Positions 1 to 9,087 of a stretch of DNA of 64,000 bases are shown piece after piece. The DNA lies in the NCBI RefSeq assembly GCF_016745835.1, contig NZ_JAERVL010000001.1, positions 372,001-436,000 of the forward strand, written 5' to 3'. Position numbers and translations under genes: made by a program. The stretch's first letter is position 1; each line of letters starts with the position of its first letter. The stretch comes from Caldalkalibacillus salinus (GTDB taxonomy: Bacteria; Bacillota; Bacilli; Caldalkalibacillales; JCM-10596). A model generated the notes under the pieces. The model made no database searches, had not been told where the DNA came from, and saw only the letters and a program-made list of their open reading frames with translations.

Positions 1-932
1 AACTTTCTGAAGCTCTCCAAACGAGAGGTTACATGACGGATGCCCTGCATGGGGATCTGTCACAGGCTCAACGTGACAAAGTCATGAATGCTTTTCGTGA
101 CGGTGAGCTTGAGTTTCTAATCGCAACGGATGTGGCCGCCAGAGGGATTGACGTGGAGAACGTTTCTCATGTTATTAACTATGATATCCCGCAGGATCCG
201 GAAAGCTATGTTCACCGTATAGGAAGAACGGGGAGAGCGGGGCGTAAAGGGTTGGCGCTCACGCTTGTGACTCCGAGAGAAATGACTCACTTGCGTTCAA
301 TCGAACAGAAATTCAAACATCCGTTAGAAGCGAAGGATTTACCATCTTTAGAAGAAGTGACTGAGAGACAACAAAGCCTATGGAAAAAGCAAATCATTGA
401 GCTTCTAGATAAGAATGAAGATCTCTCCGTTTTTTCTGAAGTGATAGACGAGCTGGTCCAGCATTATCCTGCCGACAAAGTAGCCACGGCCGCTCTAAAA
501 TTAGCCTTTAACGATTCCCTCCCATCCAAAGATGCCCAATATAACTTTGGTGAAACAGGAGCATCTAAAGGCATGGTGCGTTTCTTCATGAATGTTGGAC
601 GCAACGTAAACATGAATCCGAAAACGTTACTAGAGGAAGTGTCAGACCTCGTCGGCATTTCGCCGAAGGTGATTGGACGCATCGATATCTTTGAAAAATT
701 CACCTTTGTTGAAGTACCGGAGGACGTGGCGCCGTTTGTCTACGAAGCGTTACGCCACTCTAGAATTCACGGTGCACGTGTGGTATTAGAGCCAGCGAAA
801 CCGAGGGAAAGAGATACCTCTCGTTCATCAAGACAGGCAGGACGTTCCAATCATAACAGAAGATCAGAAGAGAACAGAAAGTCAAATGAGAGGGGAAAAC
901 GACAATACTCTCGCCCTAATCATAAAGGATAG
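1..932 (+). CDS. DEAD-box ATP-dependent RNA helicase, C-terminal part (5' end outside window)
   Basis: The reading frame is open from base 3, so the N-terminal helicase half lies upstream of the window. What remains is the second RecA-like domain, with the ATP/RNA-binding arginine motif HRIGRTGRAG and the upstream TDVAARGIDV motif. A region of about 75 residues follows, starting near GMVRFFMNVGR, that looks like the DbpA-type RNA-binding RRM domain. The tail is basic and rich in R, S, N and G. This order is typical of DbpA/DeaD helicases that remodel ribosomal RNA or structured mRNA. Which paralogue it is (CshA, CshB, DeaD/YxiN) cannot be settled without the N-terminus. The RRM-like domain favours the DeaD/DbpA type. 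It ends 157 bases before recA, which has its own promoter. Confidence 0.9.
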   Translation, partial: LSEALQTRGYMTDALHGDLSQAQRDKVMNAFRDGELEFLIATDVAARGIDVENVSHVINYDIPQDPESYVHRIGRTGRAGRKGLALTLVTPREMTHLRSIEQKFKHPLEAKDLPSLEEVTERQQSLWKKQIIELLDKNEDLSVFSEVIDELVQHYPADKVATAALKLAFNDSLPSKDAQYNFGETGASKGMVRFFMNVGRNVNMNPKTLLEEVSDLVGISPKVIGRIDIFEKFTFVEVPEDVAPFVYEALRHSRIHGARVVLEPAKPRERDTSRSSRQAGRSNHNRRSEENRKSNERGKRQYSRPNHKG

Positions 933-1001
933 TTCATCAAGCTGTCTTGACGGCTTGAAAAGACACAAAGACCGGGCAAACGCTCTTCATTTAAAAAAAA
1001 G

Positions 1002-1015
1002 CGAATAAATGTTCG
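1002..1015. promoter_or_regulatory. LexA (DinR) box upstream of recA
   Basis: CGAATAAATGTTCG matches the Bacillus LexA box CGAACRNRYGTTYG with one difference (T for C at position 5). It sits 9 bases upstream of the recA -35 element, where bound LexA would block RNA polymerase. recA is a classic LexA target and lexA itself lies at the far end of this window. The site is seen; its binding is inferred. Confidence 0.85.
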
Positions 1016-1024
1016 CAAAATGTA

Positions 1025-1053
1025 TTGGCAAATGATTGAAAAAAGGGTACAAT
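1025..1053 (+). promoter_or_regulatory. SigA-type promoter of recA
   Basis: TTGGCA at 1025-1030 and TACAAT at 1048-1053 are separated by exactly 17 bases, a good vegetative promoter. Transcription should start near 1060, giving a short leader before the recA ribosome-binding site (AGGGAG, about 1075). Confidence 0.8.
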
Positions 1054-1089
1054 GGTTCTAAGATATCATGAACAAGGGAGAGTTGAAGA

Positions 1090-2151
1090 ATGTCAGATCG
1101 TCGAGCAGCGCTTGATATGGCCCTTCGCCAAATCGAAAAGCAATTTGGTAAAGGGTCTGTAATGAAGATGGGTGATGCTGTTGCAAATAACCAGGTTTCA
1201 ACAGTTTCTAGTGGTGCATTAGCATTGGATATTGCTTTAGGTATAGGAGGATATCCACGGGGAAGAGTAGTCGAGATTTATGGACCGGAATCATCGGGTA
1301 AAACAACGGTCGCGCTACATGCGATAGCTGAAGTCCAACGTAACGGTGGACAAGCGGCATTTATTGACGCAGAGCACGCCTTAGATCCAGTTTATGCTCA
1401 AAAACTGGGGGTTAACATTGATGAACTTCTTTTGTCCCAGCCTGATACGGGAGAACAAGCATTAGAGATTGCAGAAGCGCTTGTACGTAGTGGCGCCGTT
1501 GACATGATCGTAGTCGATTCCGTCGCTGCGCTTGTACCGAAGGCTGAGATTGAAGGAGAAATGGGAGACTCCCATGTAGGGCTTCAAGCGAGATTAATGT
1601 CACAGGCCCTTCGTAAGCTATCTGGTGCCATTAACAAGTCCAAAACAATCGCTGTTTTCATCAACCAAATTCGTGAAAAAGTGGGTGTGATGTTCGGAAA
1701 CCCTGAAACAACACCTGGGGGACGTGCCCTTAAGTTCTACTCTAGCATTCGTTTAGAAGTGAGACGTGCTGAAACGATCAAACAAGGTAACGATATGGTT
1801 GGAAACAAGACGAAGATTAAAATTGTGAAGAACAAAGTGGCACCACCGTTCAAACAATGTGAAGTGGACATCATGTATGGAGAAGGGATTTCCCGTGAAG
1901 GTAGTATCCTGGATATTGGCAGTGATCTCGATATTGTGCAGAAGAGTGGAGCCTGGTACTCCTTTAATGATGAACGCTTAGGCCAAGGTCGTGAGAACGC
2001 CAAACAGTTCTTGAAAGAAAACCCTGAGGTTTGCCTCGAAATCGAAAATCAAATCCGTGAAAAACATGAACTTGATCAAGTTGGAGAGTCAGGTGACGCT
2101 TTTTCAGGGGATGATCAGGCTGACGAAGAGCTTGCTCTAGACTTAGAATAA
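1090..2151 (+). CDS. recA: Recombinase RecA
   Basis: The 353-residue product has the normal length for RecA. It forms ATP-dependent filaments on single-stranded DNA, catalyses strand exchange in homologous recombination, and stimulates LexA self-cleavage in the SOS response. The Walker A motif GPESSGKT is at residues 65-72, the Walker B region is near [12 protein letters not shown], and the L2 loop region is near [17 protein letters not shown]. The C-terminal tail is acidic ([13 protein letters not shown]), as in other RecA proteins, where it restrains filament nucleation. The ATG start follows AGGGAG at about 9 bases. A LexA box and a strong promoter lie upstream and an intrinsic terminator downstream, so it forms its own SOS-controlled unit just ahead of recX. 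Confidence 0.99.
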   Translation: MSDRRAALDMALRQIEKQFGKGSVMKMGDAVANNQVSTVSSGALALDIALGIGGYPRGRVVEIYGPESSGKTTVALHAIAEVQRNGGQAAFIDAEHALDPVYAQKLGVNIDELLLSQPDTGEQALEIAEALVRSGAVDMIVVDSVAALVPKAEIEGEMGDSHVGLQARLMSQALRKLSGAINKSKTIAVFINQIREKVGVMFGNPETTPGGRALKFYSSIRLEVRRAETIKQGNDMVGNKTKIKIVKNKVAPPFKQCEVDIMYGEGISREGSILDIGSDLDIVQKSGAWYSFNDERLGQGRENAKQFLKENPEVCLEIENQIREKHELDQVGESGDAFSGDDQADEELALDLE

Positions 2152-2232
2152 ACAAGAGCATTATAACATCACTTTAACCATCTATGTGTTTCGTTTAGAC
2201 GTGTTCTATTATAAAATTAAGTTGTACCACAC

Positions 2233-2266
2233 CATCCCGCTGACAAATAGCGGGATGTTCTTTTTT
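2233..2266 (+). terminator. Intrinsic terminator after recA
   Basis: CATCCCGC (2233-2240) pairs with GCGGGATG (2250-2257) around a 9-base loop and is followed by TTCTTTTTT. It separates recA from recX. The recX ribosome-binding site lies just beyond, so recX either has its own weak promoter or depends on read-through. Confidence 0.85.
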
Positions 2267-2300
2267 AAAGGAAATTATGAGGATAAGAGGAGTTGGGGTT

Positions 2301-2939
2301 GTGAGTAAGCCGACCATCATTTCCAAAATACAGAAACAAAAAAGACATGCACAACGCTATAACATATACATCGATGATGAGTATGCTTTTAGTGTACATG
2401 AAGATGTCATCGTCTCACATCGGTTGCTGAAAGGAAGAGAAATTGATGTAGACGAGATGAAAGGGATTCTCAAGGCGGAAGAAAGTAAAAAAGCCGAGTT
2501 ATCAGGATTAAGGTACCTAGGATACCGTCCTCGAACAACGCAAGAAATGAACCAATACCTGTTACAGAAAGGATATGAGCAAGAGCTGATAGAAGCGCTC
2601 ATTGATCAATGGAAAAAACAAGGCTATCTCGATGATGAAAAATTTGCCATGCAATGGGTAACTGAACGTCTCAGGACAAAAAGGAAAGGCCCGTATGTAC
2701 TTCAGGAGGAACTACGTCAGAAGGGGATAGCGACCATCTACATTGAGCGAGCGTTAGCCCAAATAGAGGAAGAAACCCAACGTACAAGCTGTTTAGCGTT
2801 AGCGGAGAAGAAATGGCGTACACTGGCGCAGGAGAAGGATGAGCGCAAGAGGAAGCAAAAACTCATTTTATATTTACAACGACGTGGCTATACTTATGAT
2901 ATCATTCAATCCATTCTACCGAATGTGATAGAGTCTTGA
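2301..2939 (+). CDS. recX: Regulatory protein RecX
   Basis: This is a RecX-family protein that modulates RecA filament growth. The family is built of repeated three-helix units, seen here as repeating blocks such as LRYLGYRPRTTQEMNQYLLQ, YLDDEKFAMQWVTERL and the terminal RKQKLILYLQRRGYTYD. The GTG at 2301 is preferred over the ATG at 2277. AAGAGGAG (2285-2292) is 8 bases before the GTG, and the resulting N-terminus (MSKPTIISKIQKQK) matches how RecX/YfhG proteins begin. That gives 212 residues, shorter than the Bacillus YfhG length of about 264 residues but within the family range. Its place directly after recA supports the call. Confidence 0.88.
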   Translation: MSKPTIISKIQKQKRHAQRYNIYIDDEYAFSVHEDVIVSHRLLKGREIDVDEMKGILKAEESKKAELSGLRYLGYRPRTTQEMNQYLLQKGYEQELIEALIDQWKKQGYLDDEKFAMQWVTERLRTKRKGPYVLQEELRQKGIATIYIERALAQIEEETQRTSCLALAEKKWRTLAQEKDERKRKQKLILYLQRRGYTYDIIQSILPNVIES

Positions 2940-3200
2940 CATGCTATTGGCACAACTATACAATTAAATTGCACGTTTATCTTTTTACATCCTTTGTTAG
3001 ATTGTGACATTCTGTTATTCTGCTTTTGCTAAGTGATTGATGAATGGGTGATTTCATCAGCTCATTCCAAGGGTATAGCCGAACAATGAGTATGTAATGA
3101 AAACGAAATGAAACAGAAACACAAACGAAAGTACGAATGTAAAGATGGTTTAAAAGTGAAATGAAACGCAGCCAACATGATAGTAAGAGGAGGTGAAGAT

Positions 3201-4745
3201 ATGGATAACCCGATTTTATTTATCTTCATTTTGCTAGTCTCCTCAATTGTCTGTCTAGGTGTTGGATACTTTATTCGTAAATCTATAGCGGAAGCCAAGA
3301 TTTCAAGTGCAGAAGAGGCTGCTACGCAAATACGTGATCAAGCGGAGAAGGATGTTGAAGCGCTCCGTAAAGAAACCCTCTTAGAGGCGAAAGAAGAGGT
3401 TCACAAACTGCGTACAGAAGCTGAAGGAGAAATTCGCGATAGAAGAAATGAAGTTCAACGTCATGAACGTCGACTGATTCAAAAAGAAGAATCACTAGAT
3501 CGAAAAATGGAGTCTCTTGAAAAGAAGGAAGATTCACTCGTTCAAAAAGAACGACATATTGAAGAGATGGAAAGCAAAGCGGAGAAATTAGTACAAGCCC
3601 AAGTAGCTGAATTAGAACGTATTTCTAACCTAACAACAGAAGAAGCAAAACAAACGATCCTAGAAAGTGTTGAATCGGAAGTACGCCATGAAACAGCCTT
3701 AATGATTAAAGATATGGAAACAAGAGCCAAAGAAGAGGGCGATAAGAAAGCCCGGGAAATCATTTCCTTGGCAATACAACGTTGTGCAGCCGACCACGTA
3801 GCAGAAACAACCGTATCGGTGGTTGCCTTACCGAATGATGAGATGAAAGGTAGAATTATTGGTCGTGAGGGGCGTAATATTCGTGCTCTTGAGACATTGA
3901 CAGGGATAGATCTCATTATAGACGATACACCAGAAGCGGTTATTCTGTCCGGTTTTGACCCAATTAGACGCGAGATTGCCAAAACAGCACTAGAAAAGCT
4001 CGTGGCTGACGGCAGAATCCACCCTGCGCGAATTGAAGAGATGGTGGAAAAAGCCCGTCGTGAAGTGGACGAAAGAATTCGAGAGTACGGTGAGCAAGCC
4101 ACTTTTGAAACTGGCGTTCATGGGTTACATCCTGATTTAATTAAGATTTTAGGTCGTTTGAAATTCAGAACAAGCTACGGACAGAACGTACTGAAACACT
4201 CTATGGAAGTCGCTCATTTGACAGGTCTTATGGCAGCAGAGCTTGGCGAAGATGTGACGTTAGCGAAGCGCGCCGGCTTACTGCATGATATCGGTAAAGC
4301 GATTGACCATGAGGTTGAAGGTAGTCACGTCGAAATTGGAATTGAGTTAGCGAAGAAATACAAGGAACACCCAGTCGTCATCAATGGTATAGCATCTCAC
4401 CATGGGGATGAGGAAGCGACCTCCATTATCTCACTTCTAGTAGGGGCGGCAGACGCACTTTCTGCGGCTAGACCAGGAGCGAGAAGAGAAACGCTTGAAA
4501 CGTACATTAAGCGTTTGGAGAAACTTGAAGAAATCTCCGAGTCCTTCGACGGTGTAGAAAAATCATACGCTATCCAAGCGGGTCGTGAGATTAGAATCAT
4601 GGTTAAACCAGATCTCATTGATGATGTAGAATCATATCGCTTAGCACGTGATATAACAAAGCAAATTGAAGCAGACTTGGATTATCCGGGACATATTAAG
4701 GTGACGGTAATCCGAGAAACAAGGGCAGTAGAGTATGCCAAATAA
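3201..4745 (+). CDS. rny: Ribonuclease Y
   Basis: RNase Y is the membrane-anchored endoribonuclease that starts bulk mRNA decay in Bacillus. The product is 514 residues, close to the usual 520. An N-terminal membrane segment (about residues 4-24) is followed by a long charged coiled coil (about 30-190). Next come a KH RNA-binding domain with the motif [13 protein letters not shown] and an HD domain with metal-binding [10 protein letters not shown]. The ATG at 3201 is chosen because AGGAGGTGA ends 6 bases upstream; an ATG 24 bases earlier has no such site. Two modulators of this enzyme's biology, ymdB (next gene) and ricA (19879), are also in the window. A 186-residue open frame on the opposite strand is a codon-bias shadow. 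Confidence 0.97.
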   Translation: MDNPILFIFILLVSSIVCLGVGYFIRKSIAEAKISSAEEAATQIRDQAEKDVEALRKETLLEAKEEVHKLRTEAEGEIRDRRNEVQRHERRLIQKEESLDRKMESLEKKEDSLVQKERHIEEMESKAEKLVQAQVAELERISNLTTEEAKQTILESVESEVRHETALMIKDMETRAKEEGDKKAREIISLAIQRCAADHVAETTVSVVALPNDEMKGRIIGREGRNIRALETLTGIDLIIDDTPEAVILSGFDPIRREIAKTALEKLVADGRIHPARIEEMVEKARREVDERIREYGEQATFETGVHGLHPDLIKILGRLKFRTSYGQNVLKHSMEVAHLTGLMAAELGEDVTLAKRAGLLHDIGKAIDHEVEGSHVEIGIELAKKYKEHPVVINGIASHHGDEEATSIISLLVGAADALSAARPGARRETLETYIKRLEKLEEISESFDGVEKSYAIQAGREIRIMVKPDLIDDVESYRLARDITKQIEADLDYPGHIKVTVIRETRAVEYAK

Positions 4746-4819
4746 GTCAAAAACTATAAACTTATAACATGGAAAGTCCATTCTGTTTACGACGATGTTT
4801 GGTCAAACAGGATGAGAAA

Positions 4820-4846
4820 AAAAGTGGCCTAAAGGGTCACTTTTTT
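4820..4846 (+). terminator. Intrinsic terminator after rny
   Basis: AAGTGGCC and GGTCACTT pair (one G-T pair) around a short TAAA loop and run into a T tract at 4841-4846. It separates rny from ymdB. Confidence 0.75.
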
Positions 4847-4903
4847 CATTTTATGTTGGATATGCTATGATAGAAAAACAGTAACATCATTTGGAGGGTA
4901 TAC

Positions 4904-5701
4904 ATGAGAATTTTATTCATTGGAGACGTTGTAGGCTCACCAGGCCGAAACATGATTCATACATATTTATCGAAGCTGAAGTCAATTTATCGACCGGCGG
5001 TCACTATTATTAATGGTGAAAATGCGGCAGGAGGTAAAGGGATTACAGAAAACATCGCTAAGTCTTTTTTTGAAGCGGGGGCGCAAGCGATTACACTTGG
5101 TAATCATACGTGGGATCAAAGAGACATTGGTGATTATCTTGATGACACGAATGCGATCGTTCGTCCAGCGAATTTTCCAGAAGGTGTGCCTGGCAGAGGG
5201 TTCACCGTGATTAAAATAAATGAGCTTAAATTGGCTGTCATTAATTTACAAGGTCGAACGTTTCTTCCACCGATCGACTGCCCTTTTACCAAAGCGGATC
5301 GTATCATTAACGAAGTGAAAAACATCACCCCAAATATATTCGTTGATTTTCATGCGGAGGCAACCAGTGAGAAGCAAGCCTTGGGATGGTATCTAGACGG
5401 AAGGGTTTCTGCTATTGTCGGTACGCACACCCATGTTCAGACCGCGGATGAAAGAATATTACCTCAAGGAACCGCATATATCTCTGACGTAGGGATGACG
5501 GGGCCACGTGATGGGGTCTTGGGAATGAATCGAGAAGCCGTCCTGACTCGTTTCCTTACGGCCATGCCTAGTCGTTTTGAAGTGACTAAGGAGGGGAGCG
5601 CGCAGTTAAACGGTGTAGTCATTGACATTGATGAAAAAACGGGGCAGGCAAAACACATTGAACGGATATGTATCGATGAAGATCACCCTATGCACGATTA
5701 A
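4904..5701 (+). CDS. ymdB: Metallophosphoesterase YmdB (cyclic nucleotide phosphodiesterase)
   Basis: The 265-residue product belongs to the YmdB (TIGR00282) family, which in Bacillus subtilis hydrolyses 2',3'- and 3',5'-cyclic nucleotides and influences motility, biofilm formation and RNA turnover. The two-metal site is visible as D8 in IGDVVGSPG, the NGEN segment at 37-40, GNHTWD at 66-71 (N67, H68), H150 in DFHAEA, and the GTHTHVQT segment at 173-180. The length matches the family. Gene order rny-ymdB-spoVS is conserved in Bacillus. The TTGGAGGG site precedes the ATG. It has no signal peptide, so it is cytoplasmic. Confidence 0.95.
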   Translation: MRILFIGDVVGSPGRNMIHTYLSKLKSIYRPAVTIINGENAAGGKGITENIAKSFFEAGAQAITLGNHTWDQRDIGDYLDDTNAIVRPANFPEGVPGRGFTVIKINELKLAVINLQGRTFLPPIDCPFTKADRIINEVKNITPNIFVDFHAEATSEKQALGWYLDGRVSAIVGTHTHVQTADERILPQGTAYISDVGMTGPRDGVLGMNREAVLTRFLTAMPSRFEVTKEGSAQLNGVVIDIDEKTGQAKHIERICIDEDHPMHD

Positions 5702-5765
5702 TCTTAACAAATCATCACGTAATAAAAATAAATATGTTGAATTTTGCGAATTTTATTTGCTTTTG

Positions 5766-5793
5766 GAAGGAATTTTATGAGTACCTAACGAAT
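5766..5793 (+). promoter_or_regulatory. SigH-type promoter of spoVS
   Basis: GAAGGAATT (5766-5774) fits the SigH -35 consensus RnAGGAwWW at every position. AACGAAT (5787-5793) fits the -10 consensus RnnGAAT at every position. The spacer is 12 bases, as required. spoVS is a known SigH-dependent gene in B. subtilis. Confidence 0.85.
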
Positions 5794-5837
5794 ATAGTTA
5801 AAGTGGTAACAATCATCAAACGAGGAGGTTCAAATTC

Positions 5838-6098
5838 ATGGAGGTATTAAAAGTTTCAGCAAAGTCCAATCCCAACTCTGTAGCTGGTGCACTCGCTGGC
5901 GTGTTAAGGGAACGTGGCGCTGCGGAAATACAAGCAATTGGTGCTGGTGCACTTAACCAAGCGGTAAAGGCCGTAGCCATTGCAAGAGGATTTGTAGCAC
6001 CAAGTGGTGTTGACCTCATTTGTATTCCTGCCTTCACCGACATCTTAATTGAAGGTGAGGAGCGGACTGCAATTAAGTTGATTGTAGAACCACGATAA
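5838..6098 (+). CDS. spoVS: Stage V sporulation protein S
   Basis: The 86-residue product has the standard SpoVS length and sequence (opening MEVLKVSAKSNPNSVAGAL). SpoVS has an Alba-like fold, probably binds nucleic acid, and affects septation, spore coat assembly and the timing of sporulation. The ATG follows CGAGGAGGTTC. It stands alone between a SigH promoter and a terminator, so it should be induced at the start of sporulation. The protein is among the most conserved sporulation proteins, and the call rests on near-identity to the remembered family sequence. Confidence 0.97.
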   Translation: MEVLKVSAKSNPNSVAGALAGVLRERGAAEIQAIGAGALNQAVKAVAIARGFVAPSGVDLICIPAFTDILIEGEERTAIKLIVEPR

Positions 6099-6123
6099 TT
6101 CAGCGAAGATAAATGATGATAGG

Positions 6124-6167
6124 AACCTGTTTGCTACCACGATGGCAGACGGGTTTTCTGTTTTTTT
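6124..6167 (+). terminator. Intrinsic terminator after spoVS
   Basis: AACCTGTTTGCT (6124-6135) pairs, using G-T pairs, with GGCAGACGGGTT (6144-6155). A tract rich in T follows to 6167. Confidence 0.8.
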
Positions 6168-6233
6168 ACTTCGGTATAACCACAGTGATGAATTGAGCTT
6201 TTTCATAAAATAGACAATTCGGGGTGAAACAAG

Positions 6234-7184
6234 GTGAGAATATTTGATGGGCACTGTGACGTGTTGTATAAAATGTGGGATCGAGGGGAGCATACACTGT
6301 TCCATGAAAAAGCGGATGAATTACACAGTTCTTTTGGCAGGTTAAAGAACGGCGGTGTTAAGGTTCAAACGATGGCGATCTATGTCCCGCATAAGGTCCC
6401 GGTTGAGTCTAGACTCTCTGCTGGTCTACATATGGTGGATATCTTTTACGAGAACATACTGTCTCAACGAGAGGATATCGTGTTAATAAAGGGAGTGGAA
6501 GAACTAAATCAGCTTGAGCACAATGAAGACAAGCTTTATATTTTACTACATATAGAAGGAGCAGAGCCTTTAAAGGGAGACTTAACGCAACTAAGAACAT
6601 TTCACCGCTTAGGGGTCCGAAGCTTAGGTTTTACTTGGAATTATCGTAATGAGGCTGGAGACGGAGTGAAGGAAAGATCGCCTAGTGGGTTATCTCACTT
6701 TGGACTGGCCTTACTAAAAGAGATGAATAGGCTCAACATGGCCGTTGATATATCTCACTTATCTGAACACGGCTTTTGGGATTGTCTCGATCATACTTCA
6801 CAACCTATTATGGCCTCACACTGCAATGCAAGGACGCTATGTGACCATCCGCGCAACCTATATGATGAACAGATTAAAGCTATATTTAGTCAACAAGGGG
6901 TTATTGGCATTAATTTTGTTCCCTATTTTCTAGCAAAAAGAGAACAAGTCGATATAAAAGATATATTAAATCATGTCGAATATATGTTATCATTAGGAGG
7001 AGAAAACTACATAGGATTCGGTTCAGATTTTGATGGCATCTCTCAAACGGTCACAGGGATGGAGCATAGCCAGAAATTCAGTGATCTGATTGAAGAGTGT
7101 CTCAAGCATTATTCTGAATCTATTGTCCAAAAGTTGTGTTTTGATAACTGGAAACAATATTATATGAGATTGTGGAAAGACTAG
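6234..7184 (+). CDS. Membrane-dipeptidase-type metallopeptidase (M19 family)
   Basis: This is a 316-residue protein of the M19 (renal dipeptidase) family, zinc enzymes that cleave dipeptides including those with D-residues at the C-terminal side. The binuclear zinc ligands are recognisable: H7 and D9 in DGHCD, bridging E108 in LLHIEGAE, H175 in VDISH, H196 in ASHCNAR, and the downstream acidic GFGSDFDG motif. No signal peptide is visible, so the enzyme is probably cytoplasmic. Start is GTG at 6234 behind GGGGTGAAA. In related bacilli a dipeptidase gene also sits between spoVS and the ferredoxin oxidoreductase genes. Its physiological substrate cannot be read from the sequence. Confidence 0.92.
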   Translation: MRIFDGHCDVLYKMWDRGEHTLFHEKADELHSSFGRLKNGGVKVQTMAIYVPHKVPVESRLSAGLHMVDIFYENILSQREDIVLIKGVEELNQLEHNEDKLYILLHIEGAEPLKGDLTQLRTFHRLGVRSLGFTWNYRNEAGDGVKERSPSGLSHFGLALLKEMNRLNMAVDISHLSEHGFWDCLDHTSQPIMASHCNARTLCDHPRNLYDEQIKAIFSQQGVIGINFVPYFLAKREQVDIKDILNHVEYMLSLGGENYIGFGSDFDGISQTVTGMEHSQKFSDLIEECLKHYSESIVQKLCFDNWKQYYMRLWKD

Positions 7185-7206
7185 GCTCATACGGTGTTGA
7201 AAGGGG

Positions 7207-7235
7207 TTGCAATTCTATATAAATAGGACTACAAT
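7207..7235 (+). promoter_or_regulatory. SigA-type promoter of the ferredoxin oxidoreductase operon
   Basis: TTGCAA (7207-7212) and TACAAT (7230-7235) are separated by 17 bases. The leader to the first gene is about 115 bases. Confidence 0.7.
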
Positions 7236-7356
7236 TGAGAAAGTTTGAGAACCTTTTAGATTCATAGTTTTGAAGAATTATGATTTTTTTTGATTTCATT
7301 CTAGCAGTTATTGAGGAAACCCATCACAGCGGACATGTTAAAAGGGAGTGGAGTAT

Positions 7357-9087
7357 ATGATCAATCAACTTTCATGGAAAGTTGGCGGACAGCAAGGGGA
7401 AGGTATTGAAAGTACTGGAGAAATATTTGCAACAGCCTTAAATCGATTGGGCTATCATTTGTATGGATATCGTCACTTCTCCTCCAGAATTAAGGGCGGA
7501 CATACGAATAACAAAATTCGCGTAAGTACAGAAGCATCACGTTCAATTTCCGACGATTTAGATATTTTAGTTGCATTTGACCAAGAAACGATCGATGTGA
7601 ATATACATGAATTATCCGATAAAGGGATCGTCATCGCCGATAGCAAATTTGAGCCTTTCATACCAGAAGGGTTTAACGGAGACCTATACTCTATTCCGTT
7701 CACTAAAATAGCGGATGAGCTTGGTACTTCTCTCATGAAAAACATGGTGGCCGTTGGGGCATCGAGTGCAGCATTAGGTCTTGATACAGAACCGTTCCAA
7801 AATGTCGTTGCCGAAGTCTTTGCTAAGAAGGGACAAAAAATTATCGACATGAATGTCAATGCTGTAAATGAAGGGGCGAAGTATTTTAATGACCAGGCCA
7901 ATGGTGTCATCGAAACGCTACGTCTTGAGCAAGGGGACGGAAAACAGCGTATGTTCATGATCGGAAATGACGCGATTGGTTTAGGCGCTATTGCAGCTGG
8001 ATGTCGCTTTATGGCCGCTTATCCAATCACGCCCGCATCTGAAATTATGGAGTATCTAATTAAAAAGCTACCCGATTTTGGCGGAACAGTTATCCAAACG
8101 GAAGATGAGATTGCAGCCGTGACGATGGCCATTGGAGCGAATTATGGTGGCGCGAGATCGTTTACTGCCTCTGCCGGCCCAGGGCTTGCACTCATGACGG
8201 AGGCCATCGGCTTGTCAGGAATTACTGAAACGCCTTTGGTCATTGTTGATACACAACGCGGCGGACCTAGTACTGGTTTACCAACCAAGCAAGAACAAGG
8301 GGACATGAATGCTTTAGTTTATGGTTCTCCAGGTGAAATACCTAAGATTGTGTTGACACCAAGCACAGTTGAAGATTGTTTCTATGATACGGTAGAAGCT
8401 TTTAACCTGGCAGAAGAATACCAGTGCCCTGTTATTATAGCAACGGATTTAGCCTTATCTCTAGGTAAACAATCCGTTGAACCTTTAGATTATAGTAAAG
8501 TTGACATACGACGCGGAAAATTACTAGACGAAGTTCCCGAACACGAAGGGGATTTATTCAAACGTTATGAGGTCACGGAGGATGGTATATCGCCACGGTC
8601 AATTCCAGGACAGAAAAACGGGATTCACCATGTCACTGGTGTAGAACATAACGAAGTGGGACGCCCGTCTGAAGATAATCAAAATCGTAAAGACCAAATG
8701 GATAAACGACTCCGTAAGCTAGAGAACTTCGAGTATCCTAATGCCTTACAAACAGACTGTGAACACGAAACACCTGATGTTCTCATTGTAGGCATTGGCT
8801 CCACGTACGGCACGATTAGTGAAGCAAAATCAAGGCTTGAGGCTGAAGGCGTGAAAGTCAATCATGTGCACCCTCGTCTCATTTTACCTTTCCCTACGGA
8901 AGCATTTTCACCATACATTCAATCAGCGAAAAAAGTGGTTGTTGTTGAGAATAACGCGTCTGGGCAATTAGCTGATCTTATGAAGCTTCATCTTGACGAC
9001 AAAGAAAAGATTCACAGTGTATTGAAGTATGATGGAAATCCATTTTTGCCATTCGAAATTCATCAAAAAGTGAAGGAGCTGGTCTAG
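7357..9087 (+). CDS. korA: 2-oxoacid:ferredoxin oxidoreductase, fused gamma-alpha subunit
   Basis: The 576-residue product carries the gamma domain first (about 1-180, with GGQQGEGIESTGEIFA and FSSRIKGGHTN) and then the alpha (pyrimidine-binding) domain, with motifs such as FMAAYPITPASEIMEYL and TASAGPGLALMTEAIG. With the beta subunit next door it should oxidise a 2-oxoacid, most likely 2-oxoglutarate, to the acyl-CoA while reducing ferredoxin. The KorAB enzymes of Mycobacterium and many bacilli have this layout. The ATG at 7357 is preferred over the in-frame GTG at 7348 because AAAGGGAG (7341-7348) would overlap the GTG. The stop codon abuts the beta start, so the two are translationally linked. 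Substrate (2-oxoglutarate or pyruvate) is inferred from the family only. Confidence 0.93.
   Translation: MINQLSWKVGGQQGEGIESTGEIFATALNRLGYHLYGYRHFSSRIKGGHTNNKIRVSTEASRSISDDLDILVAFDQETIDVNIHELSDKGIVIADSKFEPFIPEGFNGDLYSIPFTKIADELGTSLMKNMVAVGASSAALGLDTEPFQNVVAEVFAKKGQKIIDMNVNAVNEGAKYFNDQANGVIETLRLEQGDGKQRMFMIGNDAIGLGAIAAGCRFMAAYPITPASEIMEYLIKKLPDFGGTVIQTEDEIAAVTMAIGANYGGARSFTASAGPGLALMTEAIGLSGITETPLVIVDTQRGGPSTGLPTKQEQGDMNALVYGSPGEIPKIVLTPSTVEDCFYDTVEAFNLAEEYQCPVIIATDLALSLGKQSVEPLDYSKVDIRRGKLLDEVPEHEGDLFKRYEVTEDGISPRSIPGQKNGIHHVTGVEHNEVGRPSEDNQNRKDQMDKRLRKLENFEYPNALQTDCEHETPDVLIVGIGSTYGTISEAKSRLEAEGVKVNHVHPRLILPFPTEAFSPYIQSAKKVVVVENNASGQLADLMKLHLDDKEKIHSVLKYDGNPFLPFEIHQKVKELV

Noticed and set aside
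3542-4102. 186-residue open frame on the minus strand inside rny
   Set aside because: It is antisense to a well-supported gene, is rich in Ser/Ala/Arg as codon-bias shadows are, and has no family pattern.
7473-7958. 161-residue open frame on the minus strand inside korA
   Set aside because: Antisense shadow of a conserved domain.
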